Assembly: GCA_024529925.1 (NCBI GenBank)
Contig: JAFEUB010000812.1
Location: forward strand, 311,501-375,500
From: Ophthalmolycus amberensis
Lineage: Eukaryota > Chordata > Actinopteri > Perciformes > Zoarcidae
Length of the DNA stretch: 64,000 nucleotides
Direction: 5' to 3'
The position numbers and the translations under genes are program-made. Shown one piece after another: positions 34,800 to 48,400 of this stretch (its first letter is position 1; every line of letters starts with the position of its first letter). The notes under the pieces are model-generated. The model did no database searches, was not told the origin of the DNA, and worked only from the letters and a program-made list of their open reading frames with translations.

Positions 34800-35226
34800 G
34801 ATCTCTACTTGAAATACAGTATTTGCCCCATGCAGGCACATTTGCATGCAAAATCCATGCACCTTGGCACGCAATTGCACATGGAGAAGCAGCGTTCAGT
34901 TTTTCTGCTCCACATATCTGGAACAAAGTCCCAGAAAGCTGCAGGTCTGCTGAGACCCTCAGCTCATTTAAATCAAGATTGAAGACTTTTCTGTTTGCTG
35001 CTGCCTTTAATTGAACCACATTCAATTAATATATTAATCAATTTCCTGCATTTCTGCATCTTACTACTGAATTGTATTTCTTACACTGTTTCTTTAATTG
35101 TTTTTAAATCTCCTTTTCTTTTGCCTTATGTTTTGATGCTTTTAATGGTTTTTATAGTGAAGCACTTTGAATTACCTTGTTGTTGAAATGTGCTATACAA
35201 ATAAACTTGCCTTGCCTTGCCTTGCC
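34800..35226 (+). mobile_element. 5'-truncated L2-type LINE 3' end
   Basis: A plus-strand frame encodes AFSFSAPHIWNKVPESC, then AETLSSFKSRLKTFLF, the well-known C-terminal end of L2-type LINE polyproteins. It is followed by an A/T-rich 3' region, GTGCTATACAAATAAACTTG and several CCTTG pentamers as the terminal repeat. The body of the element is missing. Confidence 0.85.
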
Positions 35227-37394
35227 TTACCTCTGTTCAGTCTGAGCTCTTTACTTTGTGGGTTTGCCTTCATTGATTCTGACTTCCCACAAACACACGT
35301 ACATCTCACCGCTGACTTTAGTGTTTCCTTTTGAAAGCAAAGCGGTGGAACATAAGACAAGACGGAAATGAACTGTTTTGCACACTTCAGAGGCACACAG
35401 TCAGATTCACAACCTTGCCGGGGTGTGAAACGTCTGTTACACTTAAGGTACAACAAAAACGCTGCTTTGTCAGCTTTCAAGTGTGCGCTTTGGTGTCACA
35501 CCAGCCTCATCTTGATCAGTCCAGCATTTCTCGCACCGCAGCTTGACGTGATGAGAATACACAGCGAGGGTTTTTCACATTATAAAGTGTACATCTCCTC
35601 GGCCCTCACTCCATCTGCCTCATCTTTTTTTTTTTTCTTTTCAAAATTGGATATTTCTCTTCGTTCCGGATGCTTTTGATCCTGCTGTCCACCGCGTTTC
35701 CCCTTCGCCTCGCTGTGGTCAGCTCTGTGGATGACCTCTATGCTAGTTAGGAATGCTGTGCTGTGCTGTGCGCAGTGATGAGGTGGGTTCTTTTATATAC
35801 CCGAGGGCACGGCTGGATACAGCAAGCGGAGCAGCCTTGTCTTAATGTACGGCCCTGCAACTCCTCAGAGCAGCTTCGCTGTAATCCAACCGGCTCAGCA
35901 TTTCCAAGCATATTCATCATTATGCAAAAAAGAAAAAGTACAGATACATGTGTGTTTACATAGAGGGGAGAGTTGTGCTTGTCTGAGCCCCATAGTTGAA
36001 CTTATGTTTTTTTTTTAAAGAAGATAGTGTCTGTATAATAAATCACACACAGCCCGGAAGCAGCGTTGCTTTTCCACGTCAGAGTCAACATGACATGTCG
36101 CTATGATTTTCTCTAAATGTGCAGAGAGTCTGGAGTTATGCTGGCATTGACACAGTAACACACATATCCTGTTGTAGATTGAATATTTACATGCTAAAAG
36201 TTTGGCTGTCCCACTCATATTAACCAGTAATTACAAACAAGAAAAAAACAATATGAAAGACTATGCACATATATAAAGATACATACAAGGTTGTGTCATG
36301 CAAAGGAGACTAGACAAACGTCCCCTGGCACACATTGAAAAGCTGCACTCATACAACACTAATAATACATTCGCTCCTCTGCTGCTCCCCACAAATTAGA
36401 AATACTGCTCCGTAATACATCGTGTGTCCTTGTTATCCATTTCAGATCTGAACACATTCATCCTCACTGTGTGCAGTCAGGAAGCTTCCAATAAAGGGGA
36501 ACACATCAGTCTTGATGGACTGGAAGTCACGGTGATGTCTTCCTGCTGTCGTCGACTCAGACTCTGACAAATCATTTCAGATCTGAGCTGGATTTCAAAA
36601 AGGAAACTTTGAGCTTTTCAGTTAAACATCCGTTTCTGTGAGCAGTAAAAGGTTTAGTGGTTGATTTGCTTCGCTCACTAAGCTGCAGAACAACTGTCTC
36701 ATCCTGTCTTATCCATTTTATGGAGTGAAGGCGTCTATGTCATTGTGGTTCATGGTCTCCATCAGGCGTATGCCATCAGCCTAATATTTCTTGGGCTCAT
36801 TTAGGACTGATTGATCAAGGACCTCTTGTGGTTGCGGTGATTCATTTTTTTGGATTGTTTTGTATCGTCACTGACCGCTGACTCCTCACGCCTCTGAACC
36901 AAGTGCAAGTGATTAACAACTACTTCAGGAGCAAAAAGCATTTCCAGCAATCGGCTATAGGCCAAAAAAATAAATTTACAACGTGTGACGCAGGCCACAT
37001 TGTGTCCTTTGTCGTGGCTCAAACACTGACATCCATAGAAAAGTTTGGTCTCATTTTGAACTTGTGCATCTGCAGATTAATTTCATAACCGATATGTTAT
37101 GATCCAGTAAAGGAAGGCACGATATGAGATAAATAAATCCCTGTTTTTGGGTGTTCGTCACCATTCTGACTGTAAGGGAGCCTTGAGAGACAAGGCTAAC
37201 ACTGGAGTTAGCGTCGCACCAATCCCTCGACAAAAAGCCATTTCGATTTTTCAAATCAATTCAAGATTATTGCAGAAAATAAACTCTGTGGCAAACACAC
37301 ATTCATGATTTATGAATTTACACGTTTTGGTCATGCAGATTATCTTCACAAATGAAAACCACTTTTATGACTTCCGGATACAACCGCCAGAAGT

Positions 37395-37515
37395 AAAACG
37401 CTAACTCGTGATTCAGACAACCCATTGACTTTGAAACGAGGGAACCTGAAGGGCAAAACTGTTCTGACTCATTCCTTGCTTTGGTTTTAGGACTCATTGC
37501 TGCAGCACTCTGTTG
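37395..37515 (+). repeat. Dispersed repeat family C, copy 1
   Basis: CAGACAACCCATTGAC, then GAAACGAGGG and TTTTAGGACTCATTGCTGCA are matched at 47255-47360 by CAGACAACCAATGACC, GAGACGAGGAG and TTTTAGGACTCATTCCTGCA. Two copies in the same order and orientation, 10 kb apart, mark a dispersed element of unknown class. Confidence 0.65.
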
Positions 37516-40500
37516 AATGAGATTCAACCTTTCTTTTCAACGCTTTTCTTGTTCATCATTTGTTTGATTAGGAATGTATTATTTCTGACCGTAATTCGGG
37601 TTTTTCCTTTTATCTTTTTTTTCTGAATGGGTCAATTTATTATTATTTTTTCTTCTCCTGCCTCTTTCCTTTTAGCCATTTGCATTAAAGATCACACATG
37701 AATTAAAGCCGTTATGGACTTCTCCATTCTGCTCGGAGTCCACTTTTAATCAATTCAGATGCATTAATAAAAAGTTCCCCTTTTCCCATGAGAGGAAAGG
37801 TTTTTATTGCCCCCCTCTCCCCCCTGTGAGAATTATGACTTTCATATAGTCATATGCTCTTTCAATAACTTATCAGCATTAGTGCTCATAAATGTCATTA
37901 AAGCACACAAGCTGGCCCTAATACAGTTGCCTTTACAGGTCTCTGTGGCTTATTTCTCTGAGATTTGTATGTCATCAGCTCCTGTGGGACTGTGATCTAC
38001 ATCCATCGTGATGAGCATTTTACTCCCTGACTGTCATGGGAAGTATTTACAAAAGGGGGAAGCTGGCCAATGTTAAATCTGCATAATTTAGCACCGTAAA
38101 GGTTAACTTTGTCTCATTTGCAGCTTCAAAAATGTCTCCCAGAGTGGTTTATAGTTCCGTGTTCTCCTTTATACTGCAGCCAAGAACCCCGGACAGCTGA
38201 GACGTGTGACGGGAGTGAAAGTGACACATGAATGAGGAAGTGTGTGATTGAAAATGTTAAAGAAGAAGAAGTTGGCTGCACAAAGCCTGATAATGATGGA
38301 TAATGAAAGCATGTCTGCCTGTTGTCGTGCTCAGAGAGAAGGCTGCCTGAGGGACAGCAGCTGACCCATCACAATAAACAGAGATGAGTTTACTCATAAT
38401 GGCTCCATGAGACATGGCTTTTAGTGAGAAACCACTGATCGATTCCCCCACAGGCTGCACGTCTTCTGTTAATCTCCCACTTTATGTATCGCGGATTCTG
38501 TAGTCACTGATTTGCAACCTTAATATTGGCACTTTGACAGACATGCATTCACTTCCCCAAAGCTCGATTCATGTCTCTACGGCAGAACCAAAGCTGCCAC
38601 AAACATCTCTTCAAATCTACCACGCAGTGACGAGTGAAATACAAAATTGTGTTAACTTCACATGTAGAAAGCATTCAGAGAGCACAAACGTCTGACTGCA
38701 GAATAATCTAAATGTGTTGTTATTGTATAAGAACGTGTTTAGATGTTTGTTTTTGTCACACTAGTGCCGCAGCTTTGTGGAGAGCAATGCGAATGTTAAA
38801 TCAATTCGTTTCAGACTGAAATATCTCAATTACAAGATGGATTGGACGGGATTTTGCACATACATTCGTGGTCCCCAGAGGACGAATCCTCCATCAAACA
38901 ACATTGATGAGGAAACAATTTAGGATGCAACGTGTGATACATTCTTATTATGTTTCATCATTTCGTTGAAAGAAACAGGAGTTGAGGGAAAACCCTCCAA
39001 AACACAAATACATTATTTTCTTATATCATGGCCCAACTTCCCTCCCTTGTATTGCGGAAAGCTGTACAATAGTTTAGTTGAGGTATCAACTCAACTATTG
39101 TTTAGCCTGACTTTTGAATCACTGCCCACGTCTCAGATGTGTTCAGTGATCCAATGAATGAATGAACAAAATGGCAATTCAGTCGGATTATCAGGTTCAT
39201 TAACTAACAGATGAACCACAATGAGCTAAAAAATGTGGAGCATAAATGAGAGTGGGGGTGTTACTACCTGTAAACGTGAAATTACAGCTGCATTCAGTGC
39301 TGTTGTAAGGTGAGTTTCCATGCACATTAACATATGGTGACATATGAACAAATCACCTTAGTGATTGGCAGCCACCCTAATGGAAAGAATGTGAAAAGTG
39401 TTTACGTACTTTGGAGATAACGACGACTAATTGGGGGCTTTGCGTGTTCAATTACGGGACATCATCAGAAAGGGAGGAAATGCGCGCGCGCTTCGACTCG
39501 CTCATCTGATTAAAGCGAGACCTCTGAAACTCTATAGCAACCAAAGCTCGATTCTTTAGAGACACGAGATGTAAACACGAGGAGATCAACGAGCCTCTCT
39601 GAAAGGCACAAGAGTCAAGCTTCGGATGAGGCTTTAATTAGGAGCCAGCTGTCTGTCTCCAGGCTGATATGCTCATTAAATCAGCTACTTACAAGTCAGA
39701 CCGAAGAGAGGCCGTGGGCTTACCGTGCTGTTTAACACGGGAGCAGTGGCGAAGCTGCAGCTTTCACAGCGACAGGAGGCTTCTGTGACATTTGTTCTGC
39801 TGACTGAAAGAATCGGTAGTTTGTTTGCACTTTCATTTTCTTATAGATATTGTTCACCCCATATTTTCAAGGTTGGTATATTTAACACATCTGTTTAACA
39901 GCTCTTCTTCTTATATCAGTATGCATGTAAACCTTTTAACTTTGCAGTCAGCTCTATGAACTAACCTCTTGCTTCGACTCCCGCATGTAGACTAACTTCC
40001 TCTCCCCAAACTAACCGGAAGAACAACAACTTAAGTCTCTGTTATACAAACTACTGTTGTATACACCAAAATATGTCTAAATACGCTCATCTAAAATAAA
40101 CCTCATAAAAGTCATAATCATTTGTCGGGTCATCGGGGCAGACTATCAGTGTTCAAATCTTCTGCTATTAAAATAAACGTCTATCTTTTTGTGGTGAAAG
40201 TTGATGCGGACAGCGGACATCTTTAATTGGAGTCTGTGTACCTGCTCGTCAGTTTTCTTTGTTTGTCCTGACTTCTGACCTCGGTCGAGACTACTGAGGG
40301 GAGGAGAAAACAGACTTTTAATTCTGACTGGTTCCTCTCAGTCAGCGGGGAAAGAGGATTCTGATCATGTCTCTGTTTTAATGATGCTGCTGTTGTGAGA
40401 GCAGCTCCGCTGCGGTTAGGGCTTTGAGAACAGATATTGGGGAAAACTGGAGAGTATACTGTTTGGACTCAACCATACACACAATAAAAACTAAATGAAA

Positions 40501-41954
40501 CTTCTCAGTCCTGCTTCTGCCCCTTGACTCTTTCATCAAAAACAAATCATATTTTTTATTCTACTGAACGACATCTTTCTTTAATCGCTCAAACCAAGTG
40601 CATTTAATTTCCTCTTTCATCTAACTCACAAAACTGACCATCCTGTCTGCAAGATGGTGAAATGCTCCTCAATAAGCTGCTTACTTATTTCAATTAGCCT
40701 CGTGTCCGCTACATCTGTGACTGTCTGGGTCAGATGTGCAAATACAAAAGCTCTTTCAGGCTGGACACTTCTCCCTGGGAATCAATTAAATCTGACCTTC
40801 AAATGGCTCTGTGAGATCATTTGTAAAAAAAACGCTGCTCACATAGCAACGAAACATCAAAATCACACAGCAGTTTAATGCATATCAAACATGAACTGAC
40901 ATGCATATTGCTTTCGACAGATGAGTGGCAACTTTGTTCGGCCCATTGGCTGCAACCAGTGTAGCATTGAAGCCTGAATGGAGTTAGCACGCTAGCTAGC
41001 TGGATAACGAGCGAACAGGTAGTGTAATGCCGTCATAAAACACTTGTTACAGCAAATGAGCTGAACAGCGGGCGGGTGGCCACTGAAGAAGGACAAGCTC
41101 CCAAGCTGAGCCGCGCTTCATCCGCTGTCTTATTGGCGAGCAGCACATTACGACAAACATCAATTACCATTTTATTTTGTACATTATTTTGTCACATGAC
41201 CACAAGTTTCTATAGGCTATATTTTCTTCTTTCGGAGACCCAAGCTGTAAGCCTGCTTCAGTATTGACTCTTTCTGAGGTCATCATGTGGCCACAGCTGG
41301 TTGCGCGCTGACATTTGTGGCCCTTTGTCTCTGCTGAGCAGCATAGCATGAGTCCTCCAGAAGACTGCAGTCCATGTGCAGAAGATTTATGGGATTAACG
41401 CATCTTGAGTAACGGCATATGTTTTTTTGTGAGACTGCCCTTTCTAGAAGAACGGCAGCATCAGTGTTTTCAGTCAGCGCCCCGGAACGGCATGTGTTTA
41501 CGTTCAAGTGACAAAGCCCCGTTGTGGCCGTGGAATTTTTTATAGGAGCAAAGGTGACGCTGTAATAGAGTGACAAAGTCTGCATATGAGGAGTAGGTCG
41601 AGGTGGATTGATGGGTCAACAAAACTGCTTTGTCATGACAGAATGCAGCTCGCTTTTTCTTTACCATCATCCCCAAACGACAGGTTTTGTCTTTTAATTT
41701 CGATACATACAGATAAGGACAAGACTGAGAGCAGCTAGCAGGCTAAATCTATACCTGATGACTGAAAGTGACACAGAACAACTTTCCCTCTTCACTGCTC
41801 TCGATCAGATAAGGGTAGCGATGAGGTCCCAGAGGTGAGCAGTTGATACGTGACACATCTGTTCCATCAATTTCTGTTTAGAGTCCAGAGCCTCACAGCG
41901 TCTCTGTGGGATGTCTGGGGACACGCAGCTGCAAACAGCAGGTCACCAGCAATG

Positions 41955-41958
<4 letters not shown>

Positions 41959-41996
<38 letters not shown>
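41959..41996 (+). repeat. (CA)19 microsatellite
   Basis: A simple CA run, followed by further short CA runs to 42039. Confidence 0.95.
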
Positions 41997-42000
<4 letters not shown>

Positions 42001-43569
42001 CACACATGCACACACACACACATAGACATACACACACTGTACGGAGGAAATCATGTTTGAAAGCCAGCACCAATCCACAAAGGAGCCGATTTGGACAAAC
42101 AGAGCAGTCAGCAGCAGGGGTCCAGGTCAAAGGTCAGAGATGTCTGTTGACTGCACATCTGATAACTTTGCTTTACTCTTTAATCTTAACTGTCAGCATC
42201 ACACTTTTCATTTATTCCTATTCATCCTGTTCAATCTGACATGCTGAGTCTTCTTTAGCCTCTCACATTTTTATTTCCATATTAAAGGTGCGCTGCGGAG
42301 TTTTCTTGTCAACCAACTTTAAAAGTTATGTTTGAATTCGTTATGATAGTGAGTTAAAGGTGCAACAAACGTGTCAAAAAACGTGACAAAAAAGTGCATT
42401 TTCTTCTTCATACAACATTTTTTTTTAGTAGTTTACATCCATGTTTACAAGCTTGCAGTCTTCTTCCTCCCAGCCTTCGCTGGTGCATTTCTCATTTCTT
42501 GGCACATTACCTTCACCTGTAGATCAGTGGGATGTTTGGCAGGAATGTGTCTCGCATGCACTGCACGGAACAAAAAAAAACTAGGACACGCTGCAAAAAA
42601 AAGCGATATAGCACCAGAGGTCAAGACTACACAGGGTACTGTTAAATGATTTAATAATAAATAAAGATATGTGTTTTTGTCCAGATTATCGAAACCCCTG
42701 ATTTGGAGAAGAAACTTTTTTTTAGTGTGAAACAGTTTCATAGTACAGTATTTATGAGAAAAAGTAGATTAAAAAATCTGTACTTTAGAGAGAGTGAATT
42801 ATATATTTTATAAAATGTTCTACCGCAGGTGGTTTCTAATGATACTGCATTGTGATGTCGTGGAGAACTTGATTAAATCCCCTCTTACATGCGAACAATA
42901 AAAAATAAAGGAAAAATAAATTGTTGTGGTTTAAAGAGAAATGAACATCAGATGTGGAAAATAGCAGAAAGGAGGACAGTTTGTCCCCAAGTCAAGGACT
43001 CAGATACATCCTTACGTATATGTACACAATCACACACTGATACTATTATACTCCTGAAGACGTTTCACATTGATTCCCTGGAGGTTTATCCTAACCTTGA
43101 CAGAATCATAACCAGAATCATAACCATGACAAATTCCTAGTATGTGCAACATACATTGGCAATAAACGGTTTCTGATCTGATTCTGATTTTAGCTCAAAG
43201 GTCCTCTATATGGAATACAGAGAAATCGTATTGTTATTTATTGGGCACATGGGTGATTGTTTCAACGACATGATAAATACACAGCACACACGTAAACACA
43301 CACACACATCCATGCACTATTCTGAGTCTTTCTCAGGCTCCAGAATGTATGCAATTAAATAGTCATGAAGCACAATCATAAACTAACAATAAATGCAGCC
43401 TAATCCCTGCATTAGAGCCACCCCCACTCTTCTCTGCGCTCACAGGTGCTGCTCGCTGCAGGAAGTTCTTTGTTGGTGGTCTGGTGGAAAAGCCAAAGGC
43501 ACCGTCTGTCATCGACCGACCTCTGCAGGGTGCCAGGTGTCTCTAGCACATACACCTACACACACGTAT

Positions 43570-43570
<1 letters not shown>

Positions 43571-43610
<40 letters not shown>
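43571..43610 (+). repeat. (CA)20 microsatellite
   Basis: A simple CA run continuing into GACACACACA-type imperfect units. Confidence 0.95.
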
Positions 43611-43615
<5 letters not shown>

Positions 43616-45149
43616 ACACAGACACACATTGCCGCTTTGTTGGCTGCTGTCAACCTGCACTGTTTATGTTTATTCTAATTGTATGAAGTGTCCTAACTGC
43701 AAGGACAAGGCTACCGTACATGCCGTAAAGGAGGAGAACTGGACAAAACACACACACAAACACACGCACGCTAAAGTAAATATCATCTTATTTGTTTGAT
43801 ATGTGGCCTGCAAACGGCCAGAATGGACTCAGTCCCAGCCATATTTACACTGCACAAGAGAAAACAAAGCCACAGTGAATATCATCCATCAGTTGGTCAA
43901 CATCCATCTCATTCTCACTCCCAACTCGTCGCATACCGACGCTTGGCCAGTGGCCCTAAGCTTCAAACTTTGATGCTATAGGTTCCCCTCTCGTATCAGT
44001 TTTTGGACACGTTGGGACAGCGTGTCGGATGCATGCCGTCTTTTCAAAATAAACTTCCCTCTACACGGGAGGTTGGATTTAGGCAACAAAACCACTTCAG
44101 GAAAAGAGTGCGGTTGACTACGTCCTTTGCTCTGAGCTTTTACATGACGCAGGTGGGTTTACATCAAAGTTAGCTGAAAGCGTGGTGCAGCGGTAGGAGA
44201 CTCAGAGGGGCACCGATCAACCGTCAATAAATGACAGGTTGGGAGCAACACCAGGTTGCAACGTTTGCCACCATACTTGATCATAACACGCCTCGAGGAA
44301 GAGCACAGGCTTTGTGGCAAAATGTAACAAAGTGTACAAACCGTGGTGACTGTTTGTCCGTTGCGTGATGGGATGGAGCCCAAAAATACTTTTTGAGGTA
44401 CATCGGGAAACAGACTAAAGCAGTAAATCAGGGGAAGAGCCCTTAGAAAGAGGCTGGACCGAGGGCTGGGCGGCAGGTTTAAAGGAAACGCTAGTGCATT
44501 TGCTGGCCCATGGACGCGTATGATCGCCAGAAGATCCGACCAATTTTACATCCGGAAGTCTAATTTTTTTGGCTTCATGTGCCACTGACTTTCATAGAAC
44601 TGAATGAGGCACTGACTCCAATGCTGTATCCAGTTCACTTCATACATCCATGGGTCATACCAGACCAAGAAACACTGTACGGCTTTAAAACAACGACGAG
44701 TGTTTGATTGAACCATGGTTGTGTTTCATCGCTTATTAAATGACAGTTATGGTATTTACATAGACTCACAAAATGACCTTTTTCACCTTATTATTCGTGT
44801 AATTTTTACTGGGGTCCTTTTTCATCTTGAGTATGAACATTTTGTGAGAGAAATGTCTCCCAGGGAGCAACACATATATTTACATGAAACCATGTAGTTT
44901 GGTCTTTCATTATTAACTTTAGAATCAGAAGTTTGACTCAAGTTCCATCTTCTACAATTCTTCTTATAACAGTGGTTCTTAAGTCTATTTTAGCCTCTGG
45001 TATTTTGATATCAATGCTTTTAAAAAGATGTATAATATACATGTTATATATTAGAGACAGCATATCTGTGATATAAAATACTGTTAAGTGGGCCTGTGTA
45101 TAAGGCGTATGAGTGATTCCAGCAGACTGTGTGCGCAGGTAAAGATCGA

Positions 45150-45483
45150 GTCCACGTCCTGCCTTCTCGCATGTGTCTGCGCGCAGCTCTGCGCCGCTGC
45201 AGCGTCTGTGCGCTCCGCTCCGCCTGTGTCTTTTTCAGGGAGGAGCGCACCTTGTTTGGCTCAGTCTCCTCCGCGCGTAAGGCGGACCTTCTCCTGCAGC
45301 GGACACCGGAGAGACAACCGCCAACACTCACATCGGGAAACGGCCACCAAGCGTCTCACTTCATGGATTGTTGGAAATTTTAAAAAGGAAATAAATTCAT
45401 ATTTTCAAAGACTGATATCGTCCTCGGACATATTTCCACTTTCTTTTTTTGCGTGTAGTTTTCAAAGTGAACAAGCCTGAAGA
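45150..45483 (+). promoter_or_regulatory. CpG-rich 5' region of the class B receptor gene
   Basis: CpG dinucleotides are dense from about 45150 to 45330, unlike the A/T-rich flanks, suggesting a promoter CpG island and 5' untranslated exon. A six-codon upstream open frame (ATG at 45363, stop TAA ending at 45383) lies before the likely coding start. A pyrimidine-rich acceptor ending GCGTGTAG at 45458 could begin the coding exon, with the leader interrupted by an intron. Confidence 0.5.
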
Positions 45484-48400
45484 ATGTTATTGCAGAGTAT
45501 GTTCATCTCTGGATGTTCGTGGTTGAGATGGATGGCCACATTGCTTCACGTGGTTCTGTTCCTGCAGATGGTGGTGTGGGAGACGGTGAGTCCACGCGCA
45601 ACACTCAGGTTAACCTTTTGGGTCTTTATAGGGTTGGCGTGATGTGGTGTAGTGTTCAGGTGGAGGTTTGATTTCATTTTTGAAAAATATATATACATCT
45701 TTTTTTCCTTTTCTGCACGTGCACAGAACAAATCATTACATTTTGCTGCCAATCATAAAGGTCTGAAATGACATCAAGGTTCTAAGCCCGACATCTTTTT
45801 TTGTCCTCCTTAACATCAAACAAGTTAAAATATATTAAGCACTGGTGAGTAAGTTTGAATAATAATGGCTTTTAGTGTTGTGTTGTTAGTTAATATCTGT
45901 ATTTGTTTATTCACTTGTCATTTTCTTCTTTCTTGTGTATTTTTACTACTAAGAAACAAATGTCGCTCCTCAGTCAGTTACATGTGTGGAGTCATGTTTC
46001 ATTGAATACGAGGGTCATAGAAGGGAGGCACAACATTTCAGACACATTTTATGACTGTTTTAGTGTCATGGGCTGTTTTTAAAACATTTCTGTTTACGTT
46101 TAGATTTCAATATTTTATTGCGTTGTTGACCGCACACATTTCGGTGGAAAATGAAAGTTATAGGTTGTTGCACATTTATGCCAAGGGAAAAAAAAATGCA
46201 TATTTCCTCCCAAAAACAAATAGTGCAGTTGAGAAGCTGTTTTCTGCAGATATCAACCTGCTCCTGATGTCTGATGTGTCTGAATATAATTACGATAATA
46301 TTATCTAATTTATTTGTCTCTGGTGGTGATTTAATGATCAATTTTCCATTTCCACCCCATTATTAGCTTTTATGTGGTTTGAAATTCTAGATATTATCAA
46401 CTAGCCTTATCAACTTGACTTTTGCTTTGTGCTTCATTTTGGTGTCTCAATAAGGAAAGTCATAGCAGTTTGATAAATCAAACATACATCTCTGAGAGAC
46501 TTCCGTCTATCAACAGGAGCAACCGTAGGCCTACTTCAAACAAATATTCAATAAATGAAAAGAAAAGATCCAGGGATGTCTCTTGTGACTCTATTAAAAC
46601 ACTGGACACTCACTTGACTCTGCTGCCTTTGGCTCCAGAGAAACATCAGCAAAGAGAAAGCATTAATATTTTTGTCTGCATGCGCACAATGCAGAAAATT
46701 CGAACTTGGATTTAAATCCACCAAGGAGGCTTTTCTTCTCCATCTACTGCTCACCTGAGGCTTCACCAGAGTCTAAACCGAGATGGAGGATTTGGTTTAG
46801 GGGCGTGTCTTTCCTGACATTTAATGCTGTCAGTGACCCTTTAATTAAAGAGTGCACATTTTTGTAGGCCAACCAATGAAGTAAACGTCGCATTGGGTTT
46901 TCCCTTGGATGCTAGATCATTGCAGAATATGTTATGATACTTACACGGTTGTTAAGCAAGATAAACTCTACAAATGAACCACAATTTTATAATTTTTGAA
47001 GCATGAATGTAATCGGAGTAAAAACCAAATGTTAGACTACAAACGAACAACACCACGGTCGCAAGAGCACAACGAGGCTGTGAAGGGGGATTGGCATGAT
47101 GACGTTTAGTTGTCTCATTTAGCCACTTGTAAGCAAATGCCTTTTTAAGGCACGAAAAAAGCATCAAAATGTACACTAGGGGTATTACTTACATATTTTC
47201 TATTGTAGAACACAACATTACAATCTCTTCAGCCTGTGTTAACCACAGACCTTATGTCAGACAACCAATGACCTATTCAAAAAGCCTTTTCACTTCGAGA
47301 CGAGGAGCAAAAATGTGACTCATTTCTGGGTTTTAGGACTCATTCCTGCAGCATTCTACTAGCTCCGTCCTCCACAGACTGTGAATGTGATCACATGATC
47401 CTCTCTGCCTTTCCATTATTCAATTCAATTCAATTTATTTAGTGTAGCCCAAAATCACAAATCACAAATTTGCCTCAGAGGGCTTTACAATCTGTAGACA
47501 TGCGACATCCTCTGTCCCGGGACCCTCACATCGGAACAGGAAAAACTCCCCCAAATAAAAACCTTTAACGAGGAGAAAAAAAGGAAGGAAACCTGTGGGA
47601 GAGCAACAGAGGAGGGATCCCTCTCCCAGGATAGATGTCATGTGTACAGAATGAACAACATGACAGAGTTACGACACATTCAATGCATATGACAGAAATG
47701 ATTCGTATAATGAGAGTATAATAATGATGGAAACATTACGATTACTATAATAACAGCAGAAATATAGTAGAATAGCAATGAAAACAGAAGCAGTAATGGT
47801 ATCGGCAATAGCAAGCAATGTGATTACTGGTAATAAAGAGTAAGCAGTGGGTGTCAGGCAGGACCACGGCAGGAGGCAAGGACATGGTCCAGATATAACC
47901 ACGATCCACGGAAACCTGCGGTTAGATCATTGTTACACTGGTGACAGCAAAATGGACGTCTAATGTCACTTATTGAACTTCTGGATCACTGTAATTACAT
48001 CTAAAGTGATGAATTCTCAAAAACAGGTTTTCCAATTGCAAATTTATTACCTTACAAAACATGATTTTCTTGTCCAATGCGGTCCACCACAGGTGATACA
48101 ATTTCAAAAACAGATAAAGAAAAATGATGTTGACAAACATATATGAGCTTACTATGTACGCATGTAATAGCAACAGTTGCCATTTTACACATCCAGTGAC
48201 AGAGGGCAACGTCAGCCCTCAATTGAAGCTGTGTTTCAGCCAGATGAATGTAAGTCCAATATTCACTCTCATTTCAGCACCGTGTTGGTCTCTAGCGGCT
48301 GTAGCTTACTTTGTCTGTTGTTTGTTGCTCGGCAGGTAGTGCACAGTGAGTTTTTGACGCTATTTCGCTGGAAACAGTTGCTTACTGTGGCTGACGTTAG

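Larger units (their letters stand above)
35227..45150. other. Intergenic region, no gene identified
   Basis: Nearly 10 kb with no exon I can support. It contains simple repeats, at least one diverged dispersed repeat and several stretches of homeodomain-type ATTA/TAAT words (for example 37.7-38.1 and 39.4-39.7 kb) that could be conserved non-coding elements. This cannot be shown from one sequence. Open frames in it are short and unlike any family I know. Confidence 0.45.
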
